A DNA stretch of 64,000 nt from Bacteroidales bacterium. Its GTDB lineage: Bacteria > Bacteroidota > Bacteroidia > Bacteroidales > JAGOPY01. The stretch is from the NCBI GenBank assembly GCA_023229505.1, contig JALNZD010000015.1, positions 16,598-80,597 of the forward strand, given 5' to 3'. The translations under genes and the position numbers were made by a program. Positions 52,114-61,033 of the stretch are shown piece by piece. The notes beneath the pieces were generated by a model that was not told where the DNA came from, searched no databases, and worked only from the letters and a program-made list of their open reading frames with translations. Position 1 is the first letter of the stretch. The number at the start of each line of letters is the position of its first letter.

Positions 52114-53158
52114 AATTAAAAACATAAACAAGACCTATCCTGAGTTTAAACTGGATGATATTACCTTTCAGGTTGAAGATGGGGACTATTTTCTTATCCT
52201 GGGGCCTTCCGGTGCAGGTAAGACACAAATCCTGGAGATCCTTGCCGGGTTGATCGATCCCGATGAAGGGAGTGTTATAGTTGAAGGGAAAAATATTACC
52301 GGCTGGAAAATTCAATCGAGGCCATTCGGGCTTGTTTTCCAGGATTATGCCATTTTCCCGCACATGAGTGTCAGGGAAAATATAAGTTATCCGATTCGTT
52401 TAAGGGGATTAGGCAGCAAGCAAATCTTTTCACAGGTAGTAACGCAGGCCGAGGCAATGGAGATAGGCCATCTGCTGGACAGGATGCCGCGGACATTATC
52501 GGGCGGGGAATTACAACGGGTTGCCCTGGCAAGGACCCTCATCCGTGAACCGAAATACCTGTTACTCGATGAACCATTGGCATCGCTCGATGTTTCCCTT
52601 CGCCAGGGATTGCGCAGCCTTTTGAAAGGGATAAATAACCAGGGGCAGACCATCATCCATGTTACGCATGATTACGAAGAAGCGCTGGTACTGGCTAATA
52701 AAATCGCTGTTATAAACCAGGGAAAGATCATCCAGTTAGGACCGGCCGATGAAGTTTTTCACCAGCCGGGATCAGAATTCGTAGCGCGTTTCACCGGGGT
52801 GAAAAATTACTTTGCAGCCCGCCTGTATCGCGAAATGGACAGGCAGTACGGTGAGCTGGAAAATGGCCAGGTACTGCGGCTGAATACCGAAGAGCCGGAA
52901 GGAAAAGGCTATATCATCCTGCGTGGCGAAGACATTTTTATCTCCCTTGAAAATCTCCCCACCAGTGCAACCAACCAGATGAAAGGGCAGATCCTTGAAA
53001 TAAGCCCGTCTCCTTTTGGTTTCGAAGTTTTGGTAGATACGGGGACACGCTTTTATGCCAGGATAACCCGGGAATCATTACAAAAACTGGCTTTGCGTGA
53101 AGGTAAAGAAGTCTGGATCAGCTTTAAGGCCGCAAATGTTAAATTTGTGAGGGTATGA
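52106..53158 (+). CDS. wtpC: ABC transporter ATP-binding protein, molybdate/tungstate type
   Basis: The 350-residue ATPase shows Walker A GPSGAGKTQ near residue 36, signature LSGGELQRVALARTL, Walker B LLLDEPLASLD and the H-loop HVTHDYEEA. A C-terminal MOP/TOBE-like beta domain follows (residues about 250-350), which in ModC/WtpC binds oxyanion. The start at 52106 matches the family N-terminus (MLEIKNINKTYP). The frame open from 52034 lies inside wtpB. The high-affinity oxyanion would feed molybdo- or tungsto-enzymes. Confidence 0.8.
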   Translation: MLEIKNINKTYPEFKLDDITFQVEDGDYFLILGPSGAGKTQILEILAGLIDPDEGSVIVEGKNITGWKIQSRPFGLVFQDYAIFPHMSVRENISYPIRLRGLGSKQIFSQVVTQAEAMEIGHLLDRMPRTLSGGELQRVALARTLIREPKYLLLDEPLASLDVSLRQGLRSLLKGINNQGQTIIHVTHDYEEALVLANKIAVINQGKIIQLGPADEVFHQPGSEFVARFTGVKNYFAARLYREMDRQYGELENGQVLRLNTEEPEGKGYIILRGEDIFISLENLPTSATNQMKGQILEISPSPFGFEVLVDTGTRFYARITRESLQKLALREGKEVWISFKAANVKFVRV

Positions 53159-53202
53159 TTGAGTTGGACAATTGCCCAACTGTCCAACTGCTAACTGTCC
53201 AA

Positions 53203-54666
53203 TTATAATTTAGCGCCAAGCGTCAGCAACACGCTATGGTTCCTGGTGATGTTGGCTACAGATTCTGCATTTGTATAAAAGTAGTATTTATCTTTCATGT
53301 TACAATAAGCATAGGCCAGGTCCATAAAGAACCATCCTTCTTTGAGACCGATGCCGCCGGAGAAACCAAAGCGACTCCCGTCGTTCAGGTTTTGATCCTG
53401 GTAAGGTGAAGTGAAATACTTGCCCCCTGCCCTGAAGCTGAAGATATTGTACCGCCATTCCGTACCGACACGGATTTGATGTGAACCGGCATAGCTGTTC
53501 CGGATAGAACTGTTTTCATCGTTGAAACTAAAATCCGATGCATGGAAACGGGCAGAAGCATAATCGGCATATTCATAGTCAGCACTGACCAGTCCTATAT
53601 TGCTGATGATGAAAGCCAGGTTTCCCTGCACCCTGAAAGGGGTTTGCAAAGCATAATTATAGCTTCCGGAAGGAGAACTTTCTACATATTTTGTATTCCC
53701 GTTATTGTCTGGTGTATAAAACTCTGATATCATAGTCACCTGCCAGTAATCTTTCATATTGCTGAACCATGAAGGAGTGTGGAATGCCGCGCCGAACCGG
53801 AACCAGTCGGTTGGCCGGTAGATGAAGCCCAGCTTGAAATTGAATCCGCTGCCGCGTGTTTCCAGGTCTTCTATCCGGTTAAAATATTTCAGGTCACTGT
53901 TTTCAATGTTACTTTCCTTATAGACTGATGATTCGTAATACCGGATAAACGGGATACCGAGCGTCATGCCCAGGTAAAGCCGGTCTTTAATATTAGCTCC
54001 TAAACTGAATACATATTCATTCATGGATCCCCTGGTATCGATCGATTTAGTTTGCAACTTGCTTCCTACAGGTATTGGGGAAATATATTGATTGTCTGTA
54101 TTCGGATTGGCCAGATCAAGCAGATAAGACCACCAGGCTAAGTTAAGATCGAAGGCATAATCCCCGTTGGGATCTTGTTCGATTTGCAGGAAATTCGTTC
54201 CGTTAGCAGCCTGAACATAGGTATCGAGCAGTGAGTTGTTGGTATTTGTGCCAGTCATCTCATACCGGTGATTAAAATCGTTCAGCCGGTTAAGACCTGT
54301 GGCAAAAGTAACACCACTGCCCCCTGATTTTCTTTTTGAAGCCATCACAAAGCCAATGTTACCGAGGTAGAAGTTTGACCGCTGGCCGGATGCCCAGGTA
54401 CCTTTATAAGTTGATTCTACATTTCCGAGATGAACAGCCGGAGTGATGATAAATTCAGAGGATTTGTAGAGGCCCAGTCCGGCCGGGTTAGTGCTGGCGG
54501 TGGTGAAGTCGGCGCCAAGTGCGCCAAAGGCACCGCTAAGTCCCATATAGCGGGCTGTTCCGCCGATATCGATCCGTGAATACCGCAATGCATCTGTTGA
54601 AGTTTGAGATAGCGCTGGATAGGCGGCTGTCAGAATGATAGCCGAAATGATCAGTATCTTTTTCAT
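53203..54666 (-). CDS. Outer-membrane porin of the OmpP1/FadL type
   Basis: The 487-residue protein has a signal peptide (MKKILIISAIILTAAYPALS), the FadL-like start SRIDIGGTARYMGLSGAFGALGAD with NPAGLGLYKSSEF, and a C-terminal barrel that ends in a hydrophobic strand (HSVLLTLGAKL). FadL-family channels carry hydrophobic compounds across the outer membrane. In Bacteroidetes these proteins are often of unknown substrate. It is transcribed just after the Tyr/Gly-rich lipoprotein gene, with an 18-base gap. Confidence 0.75.
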   Translation of the reverse strand: MKKILIISAIILTAAYPALSQTSTDALRYSRIDIGGTARYMGLSGAFGALGADFTTASTNPAGLGLYKSSEFIITPAVHLGNVESTYKGTWASGQRSNFYLGNIGFVMASKRKSGGSGVTFATGLNRLNDFNHRYEMTGTNTNNSLLDTYVQAANGTNFLQIEQDPNGDYAFDLNLAWWSYLLDLANPNTDNQYISPIPVGSKLQTKSIDTRGSMNEYVFSLGANIKDRLYLGMTLGIPFIRYYESSVYKESNIENSDLKYFNRIEDLETRGSGFNFKLGFIYRPTDWFRFGAAFHTPSWFSNMKDYWQVTMISEFYTPDNNGNTKYVESSPSGSYNYALQTPFRVQGNLAFIISNIGLVSADYEYADYASARFHASDFSFNDENSSIRNSYAGSHQIRVGTEWRYNIFSFRAGGKYFTSPYQDQNLNDGSRFGFSGGIGLKEGWFFMDLAYAYCNMKDKYYFYTNAESVANITRNHSVLLTLGAKL

Positions 54667-54684
54667 GATTGAGATATGTTAGGT

Positions 54685-56103
54685 TTACCTTCTTCCACCA
54701 CGTGAGCCACCGCCGCTGCTGCTTCCACCGCTGTTTCCGCCGCTGCTGTTTCCGCCGCTGCTGTTTCCGCCGCCGCTATAACTACCGGACCTGGATGAAC
54801 CACTGGATCCGGAGGAAGGTGAACTATATGATTTTGAAGGGGCAGAATAACTGCGGCTTCCGGAGCTGGAAGGAGCAGTATATGTGTTTTTGGAACTCGG
54901 CCTGGACGGAGTGGAATATTTCTGTGAAGGAGTAGCAGAATTATATTTACTGCTGCTTCCGCTTTCCCTTGTTGACGGGCTGGTAACTGCAGTGGACTTT
55001 CTTTCCGGCGTTGTTGAGTAAACCTTCCGGGTATTTTGCCCTTCCTGCCAGGAGAATGTGCGGGTATCACGGGTGCCGGGACTGATATATTCCTGTTTCG
55101 AGGGGGTAGTCCGTGCATTGGGTGAAGTATAGGTCTTAGGTTTCTCATAAATCATATCCGGCTGTACCTTTCTGCTGGGTGATAAGGTTGTGGTCTTATC
55201 AACTTTTGTATTACTGCCTGTTGGACGTTCAGAGCGGGCAGACTCTGCAGGCTTGCTGTAAGAGGGCTGGCCGGCTGTCACGGAAGTTTTGGTCGCTGTT
55301 CCCTCTGTCCTGGTGCCACGGGCACCCTGGTCGAACGACTGGATATTGTTATTATCGCCGGTGCGATCGCTGCGTGATAGGCTCCCAGTACTGTTGCTGC
55401 CATCTGAAGCGCCTGAACGGCTGCCTCTTGGACCATAATAATTTCCGTATGGGTCAGGTTCAGGGTCAGGATATGGGTAATAGCCACCACCTCCGTAGTA
55501 ACCATCCCAGTAACCGTTCCAATAACCGTTGTTATAACCGGCCCAGTAAGAACCGCCTCCGTAGCCGGAATATCCGTAGCCCCATCCGCCGTAGTAAGGA
55601 TAGTACCATGGATCATAATATCCCCAATATGGACTATAGGAATAATAGGGATATCCCATACCATAATATCCTCCCCAGCCATAACCCATGCCGAAGCCAA
55701 GCGACAGGCCGGATCCGCAGCATCCGTAACCGCTATAAATATTGCTGCCCATAGCGTAAGGGTCACCGTTGTAATAATAGTTATCGGTGTAATAATTATC
55801 GTAATAATCGAAGCCCGGGTTATCGCTATGGAATCTTTTAACCCGTGAGGAATATTCGTAATCATAATATTCGTCAGAATCAAATTCCCCTTCGGCATAT
55901 TCCGGAGAATAATAATCTCCTTCATAGGCTGTGGTTGATTCGACCGGTTGTGACTGAACCGTTACATCCTGTGCGACAACGTTCCTGGCCGGCTTATTGG
56001 ACGAAGAATACACTTCGTCGTAAGGAGCGGATGCATCATATGTCGATGAGCATGATGCAAGGAACAAACTGAAGATAACGGTTAAAATGGCTAAGGTTTT
56101 CAT
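54685..56103 (-). CDS. Tyr/Gly- and Ser-rich lipoprotein
   Basis: From the ATG at 56103 this is a 472-residue lipoprotein with signal peptide and lipobox LASC (Cys near residue 17). Residues about 75-215 are extremely rich in Tyr and Gly with many YGG and WGY repeats. The following region is rich in Ser, Thr and Pro, and the last 60 residues are SGG/GNSSG repeats ending GGRR. It probably forms an extended surface layer or matrix protein. I do not recognise the family. Low complexity produces long open frames in other registers, which are not genes. An alternative earlier ATG at 56154 is less likely. Confidence 0.75.
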   Translation of the reverse strand: MKTLAILTVIFSLFLASCSSTYDASAPYDEVYSSSNKPARNVVAQDVTVQSQPVESTTAYEGDYYSPEYAEGEFDSDEYYDYEYSSRVKRFHSDNPGFDYYDNYYTDNYYYNGDPYAMGSNIYSGYGCCGSGLSLGFGMGYGWGGYYGMGYPYYSYSPYWGYYDPWYYPYYGGWGYGYSGYGGGSYWAGYNNGYWNGYWDGYYGGGGYYPYPDPEPDPYGNYYGPRGSRSGASDGSNSTGSLSRSDRTGDNNNIQSFDQGARGTRTEGTATKTSVTAGQPSYSKPAESARSERPTGSNTKVDKTTTLSPSRKVQPDMIYEKPKTYTSPNARTTPSKQEYISPGTRDTRTFSWQEGQNTRKVYSTTPERKSTAVTSPSTRESGSSSKYNSATPSQKYSTPSRPSSKNTYTAPSSSGSRSYSAPSKSYSSPSSGSSGSSRSGSYSGGGNSSGGNSSGGNSGGSSSGGGSRGGRR

Positions 56104-56161
56104 GGTTTTTTCCTCCTGTGATTTTATTGCCCTGTGGGAACTGAGATTCTTCATTATTGAT

Positions 56162-56169
56162 TAATTTTG
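56162..56169 (+). promoter_or_regulatory. -7 box of the proS promoter
   Basis: TAATTTTG matches the Bacteroidetes -7 consensus TAnnTTTG. It lies 47 bases before the chosen proS start and directly beside the divergent lipoprotein gene. No clear -33 TTTG. Confidence 0.4.
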
Positions 56170-56216
56170 TGCTTTATTTCATCCGTAAAAAAGCAAATAC
56201 TATACCAAAATCAAAA

Positions 56217-57689
56217 ATGGCTAAAGATTTTTCAACCCGGGAGGAAAATTACGCGCAGTGGTACAATGATCTGGTGATTAAAGCAGACCTGGCCGAGAAC
56301 TCGGCGGTGCGTGGATGTATGATCATAAAGCCTTATGGCTACGCGATCTGGGAGATGATGCAGGCATCACTCGACAAGATGTTTAAAGATGCAGGACATG
56401 TTAATGCATACTTTCCGCTTTTTATCCCAAAATCTTTTTTCAGCAAAGAAGCATCTCATGTGGAAGGCTTTGCAAAAGAATGTGCAGTAGTTACCCATTA
56501 CAGGCTGAAGAGTTCCCCTGATGGGAAAAGCGTTATCGTGGATGAAGACGCAAAACTGGAAGAAGAGCTGGTCATCAGGCCCACTTCGGAAACGATTATC
56601 TGGGATGCGTACCGCAACTGGATACAATCATACCGTGATCTTCCAATCCTTATTAATCAATGGGCCAATGTGGTACGCTGGGAAATGCGGACCCGTCTTT
56701 TCCTGCGTACTACAGAATTTCTATGGCAGGAAGGGCACACTGCCCATGCCACCGAGCAGGAAGCGGTTGATGAAGCTAAGATAATCCTCGACATTTATAC
56801 CCGCTTTGCTGAAGACTGGATGGCTATGCCCGTACTCAGAGGGGTAAAATCTCCTAATGAACGGTTTGCCGGAGCGTTGGAAACTTATTGCATCGAAGGA
56901 TTAATGCAGGATGGCAAAGCTTTGCAGGCAGGCACCTCTCACTTTCTCGGCCAGAACTTCGCAAAAGCGTTTGACGTTAAATTTTTAAGCGAAGAAAACA
57001 AACTGGAACATGTCTGGGCAACTTCCTGGGGTGTTTCTACCCGCCTGATCGGCGCCCTCATCATGACCCATTCAGATGATCATGGCCTTGTCCTGCCTCC
57101 AAAACTGGCCCCTCACCAGGTCGTCATCATTCCTATTTATAAGAATATGGAACAACTGACCCGGATAACCGAACGTGCCGGACTCATTAAAAAAGAGCTG
57201 GAGGCAAAAGGGATCAGGGTAAAATACGATGGGCGCGACACCCAGAAACCGGGCTGGAAATTTAATGAATATGAATTTAAAGGTGTTCCTGTAAGGATAG
57301 CCATTGGTCCCCGCGACCTCGAAAACAACACCGTGGAGGTGGCTCGTCGTGATACATTGGAGAAGGAAGTCCTGCAGGCCGTCCACCTGGATACCAAGAT
57401 CGAGCACCTGCTGGAACAGATCCAGAAAAATCTTTACCAGAAGGCCTATTCATTCCGGGAAAATAATACTTTCCAGGTTGATTCATGGGAGGAGTTTTTA
57501 GAGAAGATCGAAGAAGGCGGTTTTCTCCTGGCTCACTGGGACGGCACCTCCGAAACCGAAGAACGGATCAAGGATGAAACAAAGGCCACCATCCGCACCA
57601 TTCCGCTCGATGGCCCGATCGAAAAAGGCAAATGCGTTTATAGCGGAAAACCCTCGCAGCGGAGGGTTGTGTTTGCAAGAGCTTACTAG
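56217..57689 (+). CDS. proS: Prolyl-tRNA synthetase (archaeal/eukaryotic-like type)
   Basis: The 490-residue class II synthetase charges tRNA-Pro. Motif regions are visible: GCMIIKPYGYAIWEMM, FPLFIPKSFF, RPTSETIIWD and WANVVRWEMRTRLFLRT (motif 2), the QEGHTAHA loop, and the C-terminal VYSGKPSQRRVVFARAY typical of the type without editing insertion. The start at 56217 (MAKDFSTREENY) matches the family. The frame is open to 56157, where it would overlap the promoter. Normal length. Confidence 0.95.
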   Translation: MAKDFSTREENYAQWYNDLVIKADLAENSAVRGCMIIKPYGYAIWEMMQASLDKMFKDAGHVNAYFPLFIPKSFFSKEASHVEGFAKECAVVTHYRLKSSPDGKSVIVDEDAKLEEELVIRPTSETIIWDAYRNWIQSYRDLPILINQWANVVRWEMRTRLFLRTTEFLWQEGHTAHATEQEAVDEAKIILDIYTRFAEDWMAMPVLRGVKSPNERFAGALETYCIEGLMQDGKALQAGTSHFLGQNFAKAFDVKFLSEENKLEHVWATSWGVSTRLIGALIMTHSDDHGLVLPPKLAPHQVVIIPIYKNMEQLTRITERAGLIKKELEAKGIRVKYDGRDTQKPGWKFNEYEFKGVPVRIAIGPRDLENNTVEVARRDTLEKEVLQAVHLDTKIEHLLEQIQKNLYQKAYSFRENNTFQVDSWEEFLEKIEEGGFLLAHWDGTSETEERIKDETKATIRTIPLDGPIEKGKCVYSGKPSQRRVVFARAY

Positions 57690-57747
57690 TTTTGAATTCT
57701 GAGTTCCGAATTAAAAGTTCTTGCTGCCTACTGTCAACTGCCAACTT

Positions 57748-60243
57748 CTAATTTCCAAACCCCATACTACCCAGCGGGAAAGTAATCGTAACTTTCAGCG
57801 CAATATTGTCCTTGAACATAGGATAGCTGTAAGGCCCCCAGCGGTAATAGGCACCAACACCAAGTGAATAAATCCTCAGGTTTAAAAGGTTATTGATCAG
57901 AAAACCACTTTCGTAAAATCCCTGTTCAAGGGTTTTGTAATTGATTTTGAGATGGTTTTCATTATACCTGAGCCATCCGAAAGTTACATTGGTGGATATG
58001 AGAAATTCAGGCTGGAATTTCTCCCACCTTTTTAATAGTTTACCGAAATTATGCGTGAAATATAATGCCACATAGCGATCACTGAGGAATTCGTTCATCT
58101 TCATTGTGGCAAAACTGTAAGGGGCGAAGATGGTGAAAAAGCGGTAACTGCCGTTGCCATTATAAAGGTCTGTTGCCGGAAGAGCCCGGTCGATAAACCC
58201 TCCTTTCAGCATTAAACTGGTTTTTCCAAGATACTTCGTGTAAAACGACTTTTCAATCTTCAGATCGATGCGATTATAAGCATATTCACCGTCAAACAAT
58301 CCATCAATCCCATGGGTATATTCGATCCAAAGCACTGGATATTTTGTACCTAAAGACATCCGTACCCGCTTGGTCACGATAAACTTTTCCCGGAAGGCAA
58401 ACCGGAAACCTGCACTGATTTCGGTAAACCTGAATTCATCCTGGGTAACGATGGGGCCATCCTGGGCCAGGACGTAGCGGTAACCATCGGAGGCTTCTTT
58501 GGTTATCACTTTAAACCCTAATCCGAATTTAAAATCACGAAACAGCCTGAAACCAAGCGTTGTTGAAAGGTTTTGGGTAGGGTTCATCCGTTGGATCAGG
58601 AAAATACGCCAGTTTTCCCCGGTCAGGAAATTTTCATTGTCATCGAAAAAATGAACACCGCCGGTTTCCTGCAAATCGAAGCTGTATTTTGCTCCCCAGG
58701 TAACTTCATTCCTTCGGTTCAGCACGGTACTAACATCGCCCCCGTACTTGGCCGACTTGTCACCAAACCCGTATCCCCAGTAACCACCGACCTTAAACTT
58801 ACGGGAAAGCTTGTCATTGGTGTGAATGCCCAACCCCAGGTAAAGCCCCTGGTAAGGATTGTATTTTATGATCCGGTCCAGGTCGATGTCAATAAACTTA
58901 AAGGGGACCCTGCCACTCATCAGGGTTTCGAAACTGTTGGCGATCTTGTCGAAATTAGCTTCCCGCCCGATACTATCCAGGAAGAAATAAGTGCGCTGGT
59001 CACGTACCGACAAAGTATCTAGCCTGTAGGAATTCCAGAAGGAGCCGGGTTTTTCATGAGATGCCGGGTCAACATCCACGCCCAGCGTGGCAAATTGCCG
59101 CCTGACCAGTTCGGGGTTGATGACAATATCGCGGATGTAACTTTTTCCGATCCCGACCAGTCTTGCCGTGACATCACCGGCCTTTACCACCATTCCAGGT
59201 AAAATTATATCGGTATTAAGCTGAACCGGGAACCATTGTTCGTCATTGATATACTCATACTTCTGCTGGATCTTGATACTGAGACTCTCGGCCCGGGCAG
59301 GGCGTGCGATGGCATTCTGGATGGCCCATTTGTTGGAATTTATATACAGCACGCCTTCCAGCCCGTCGAAATTAGTATTTGGTTTGGGACGGTAAGAAAT
59401 GATAAAGACGGTATCCAGCCTTTCGGTATACAGCGTATCTTCCAGGATAAAAATATACCTGGTCTTGCTACCGTTGCTGATCGGGTTGATATAGCTTTTG
59501 TCGAGGATCTGGAAAAATTCACGGTAAAAAGAGGTCGACTGTACCTGTGAAACCAGGAAAACAAAGATAGGGTCCTGAAAACCCGATATCCGGTTGGCTT
59601 TGACATTCTCATAGTTCCGGTCCGGCGCCATGAACTTCCTTTCGACCACCGTTTCCATGATAGCGATATCCTGTTGACTGAAAAAATCCTTCAATTTTGT
59701 CATGGAAGAATCGGAGATTGTTGTGTCAGCGATGACGACAGCACTGGTGTCCGGCTGAAATGCAGCCGTATCAAGCCTGGCCGTGAATATGGTTTTTTCA
59801 TAGGAAGTGTAAGAAAAGGTTTTGAGCTTTTCCGGATCATTCTGATAACGGTTGGCCATTACACTGTCGATGATCCGGTGGGCAGGATTGATGGTCGGCA
59901 GGATGATCACTTCATTGAGATCGAAGGTCTTGCGCTGCAGGCTTATGACGAGATTCTCCTTTTTGTTTCCCGGGATCGTGAAGTTAAAGGGATAATATCC
60001 AACATAGGTCAACTGGATGGTTTTGATGGGGTGGCCGGAACGCAGGGAGAATTTTCCGTCAATATCGGTAGAAACGCCGGTCCTGGTCCCTGGTTGGATA
60101 ATATTGACGAATGCCAGTGGCTCTTTTGTTTCAGCATCGAAGACTTTACCGGAGATCGTATAAGATTGCTGAGCCTTAAGATTTAGGCTGATAAAAGCGA
60201 GAAAAAGGATGAGAAGAATAAACTTTCCGGATTGAGAAATCAT
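57748..60243 (-). CDS. DUF5686 outer-membrane protein with carboxypeptidase-regulatory domain
   Basis: The 831-residue protein has a signal peptide, then a CarboxypepD_reg-like domain (SGKVFDAETKEPLAFVNI, residues about 30-115) and a long DUF5686 region. That region ends in many beta strands with the typical surface-barrel tail (YRWGPYSYPMFKDNIALKVTITF). Such proteins are Bacteroidetes outer-membrane barrels of unknown substrate. It is transcribed convergently with proS, and the spacer 57,690-57,747 consists of dispersed repeat words (gtcaactgccaac). Confidence 0.85.
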   Translation of the reverse strand: MISQSGKFILLILFLAFISLNLKAQQSYTISGKVFDAETKEPLAFVNIIQPGTRTGVSTDIDGKFSLRSGHPIKTIQLTYVGYYPFNFTIPGNKKENLVISLQRKTFDLNEVIILPTINPAHRIIDSVMANRYQNDPEKLKTFSYTSYEKTIFTARLDTAAFQPDTSAVVIADTTISDSSMTKLKDFFSQQDIAIMETVVERKFMAPDRNYENVKANRISGFQDPIFVFLVSQVQSTSFYREFFQILDKSYINPISNGSKTRYIFILEDTLYTERLDTVFIISYRPKPNTNFDGLEGVLYINSNKWAIQNAIARPARAESLSIKIQQKYEYINDEQWFPVQLNTDIILPGMVVKAGDVTARLVGIGKSYIRDIVINPELVRRQFATLGVDVDPASHEKPGSFWNSYRLDTLSVRDQRTYFFLDSIGREANFDKIANSFETLMSGRVPFKFIDIDLDRIIKYNPYQGLYLGLGIHTNDKLSRKFKVGGYWGYGFGDKSAKYGGDVSTVLNRRNEVTWGAKYSFDLQETGGVHFFDDNENFLTGENWRIFLIQRMNPTQNLSTTLGFRLFRDFKFGLGFKVITKEASDGYRYVLAQDGPIVTQDEFRFTEISAGFRFAFREKFIVTKRVRMSLGTKYPVLWIEYTHGIDGLFDGEYAYNRIDLKIEKSFYTKYLGKTSLMLKGGFIDRALPATDLYNGNGSYRFFTIFAPYSFATMKMNEFLSDRYVALYFTHNFGKLLKRWEKFQPEFLISTNVTFGWLRYNENHLKINYKTLEQGFYESGFLINNLLNLRIYSLGVGAYYRWGPYSYPMFKDNIALKVTITFPLGSMGFGN

Positions 60244-60264
60244 CCAGCAAAATTAGGAAAATCT

Positions 60265-60960
60265 TCAAACCGAAAAGTAAGATTGAAGCTCTCTAAGTGT
60301 ATTTTCGCTTGTTTTAAGATCTTTGACAATGATCCCTTTTTCGAGGATAGCAATACGGTTACAAACCTCTGTTACGTGGTTGAGGTCATGGCTTGAGATC
60401 AGCATGGTGGTTTGTTTTTCCTTTGTCAACTTGTTGAGCATATTGATAAGGCGGATCTGTGAAGAAGGATCCAGGCTGTTGAAAGGCTCATCGAGAATGA
60501 TCACTTCGGGTTCCGCCATCAGGGCCGCGGCAACGCCGATCTTTTGCTGGTTCCCTTTTGAAAGGTCGCGGATGAACTTTTTCCTGCCCAGCACTTCTTC
60601 ATTAAAAAAATCTTCCATGGATGATAAGAAAGATTTTAAATCTTCCGCCGACATGCCATGTATCCTGCCGTTAAACTCGAAATACTCCTCCGGGGTGAGA
60701 AAATCAATGAGGAAATTCCTGTCGAGATAAGAACCGGTGTAATATTTCCAGCTTTCTGATTTAGAAACATTGTTCTCTTTCGACAACACATATCCTGTCT
60801 GCGGACGTATCAAATCGAGGATCAACCGGAATAAGGTTGTTTTTCCCGCTCCGTTATTTCCGACCAAACCGAAACTTTCGCCTTTTCCTATAAAAAGTTC
60901 CTTTATATCCAGCACCGTAGCACCGCTATAAACTTTACTAAGGTTATTAATTGTGAGCAT
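60265..60960 (-). CDS. ABC transporter ATP-binding protein
   Basis: The 231-residue ATPase shows Walker A GLVGNNGAGKTTL near residue 36, signature LSKGNQQKIG, Walker B VIILDEPFNSLDPSS and the switch His in ISSHDLNHV. The cassette belongs to the drug/exporter (CcmA-like) group. It follows the DUF5687 permease gene across a tandem-repeat spacer and lies 21 bases before the DUF5686 gene on the same strand. The exported substrate is unknown. Confidence 0.88.
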   Translation of the reverse strand: MLTINNLSKVYSGATVLDIKELFIGKGESFGLVGNNGAGKTTLFRLILDLIRPQTGYVLSKENNVSKSESWKYYTGSYLDRNFLIDFLTPEEYFEFNGRIHGMSAEDLKSFLSSMEDFFNEEVLGRKKFIRDLSKGNQQKIGVAAALMAEPEVIILDEPFNSLDPSSQIRLINMLNKLTKEKQTTMLISSHDLNHVTEVCNRIAILEKGIIVKDLKTSENTLRELQSYFSV

Positions 60961-60974
60961 CCTTGAAAATTAAA

Positions 60975-61032
60975 AATTCACCGTTTCACCGTTTCACTTT
61001 TTCACTTTTTCACTTTTTCACTTTTTCACTTT
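60975..61032. repeat. Tandem repeat (tttttcac)n with two cgtttcac starter copies
   Basis: About five to six perfect 8-9 base units (ctttttcac), preceded by two accgtttc units, fill the spacer between the DUF5687 permease gene and the ATPase gene. The array is AT-rich and lies in a transcribed spacer. Confidence 0.85.
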
Positions 61033-61033
61033 T

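Noticed and set aside
54663..55148. 161-residue open frame overlapping the Tyr/Gly-rich lipoprotein gene
   Set aside because: It arises from the low-complexity repeats of the real frame, is Pro/Ala-rich without a domain, and has no start signal. The same applies to the 215-residue minus frame at 55278-55925 and the plus frame at 55179-55754.
60975..61032. CRISPR-like array
   Set aside because: Units are 8-9 bases without spacers, so this is a simple tandem repeat. The arrays at 45,032 and 63,784 were rejected for the same reason.
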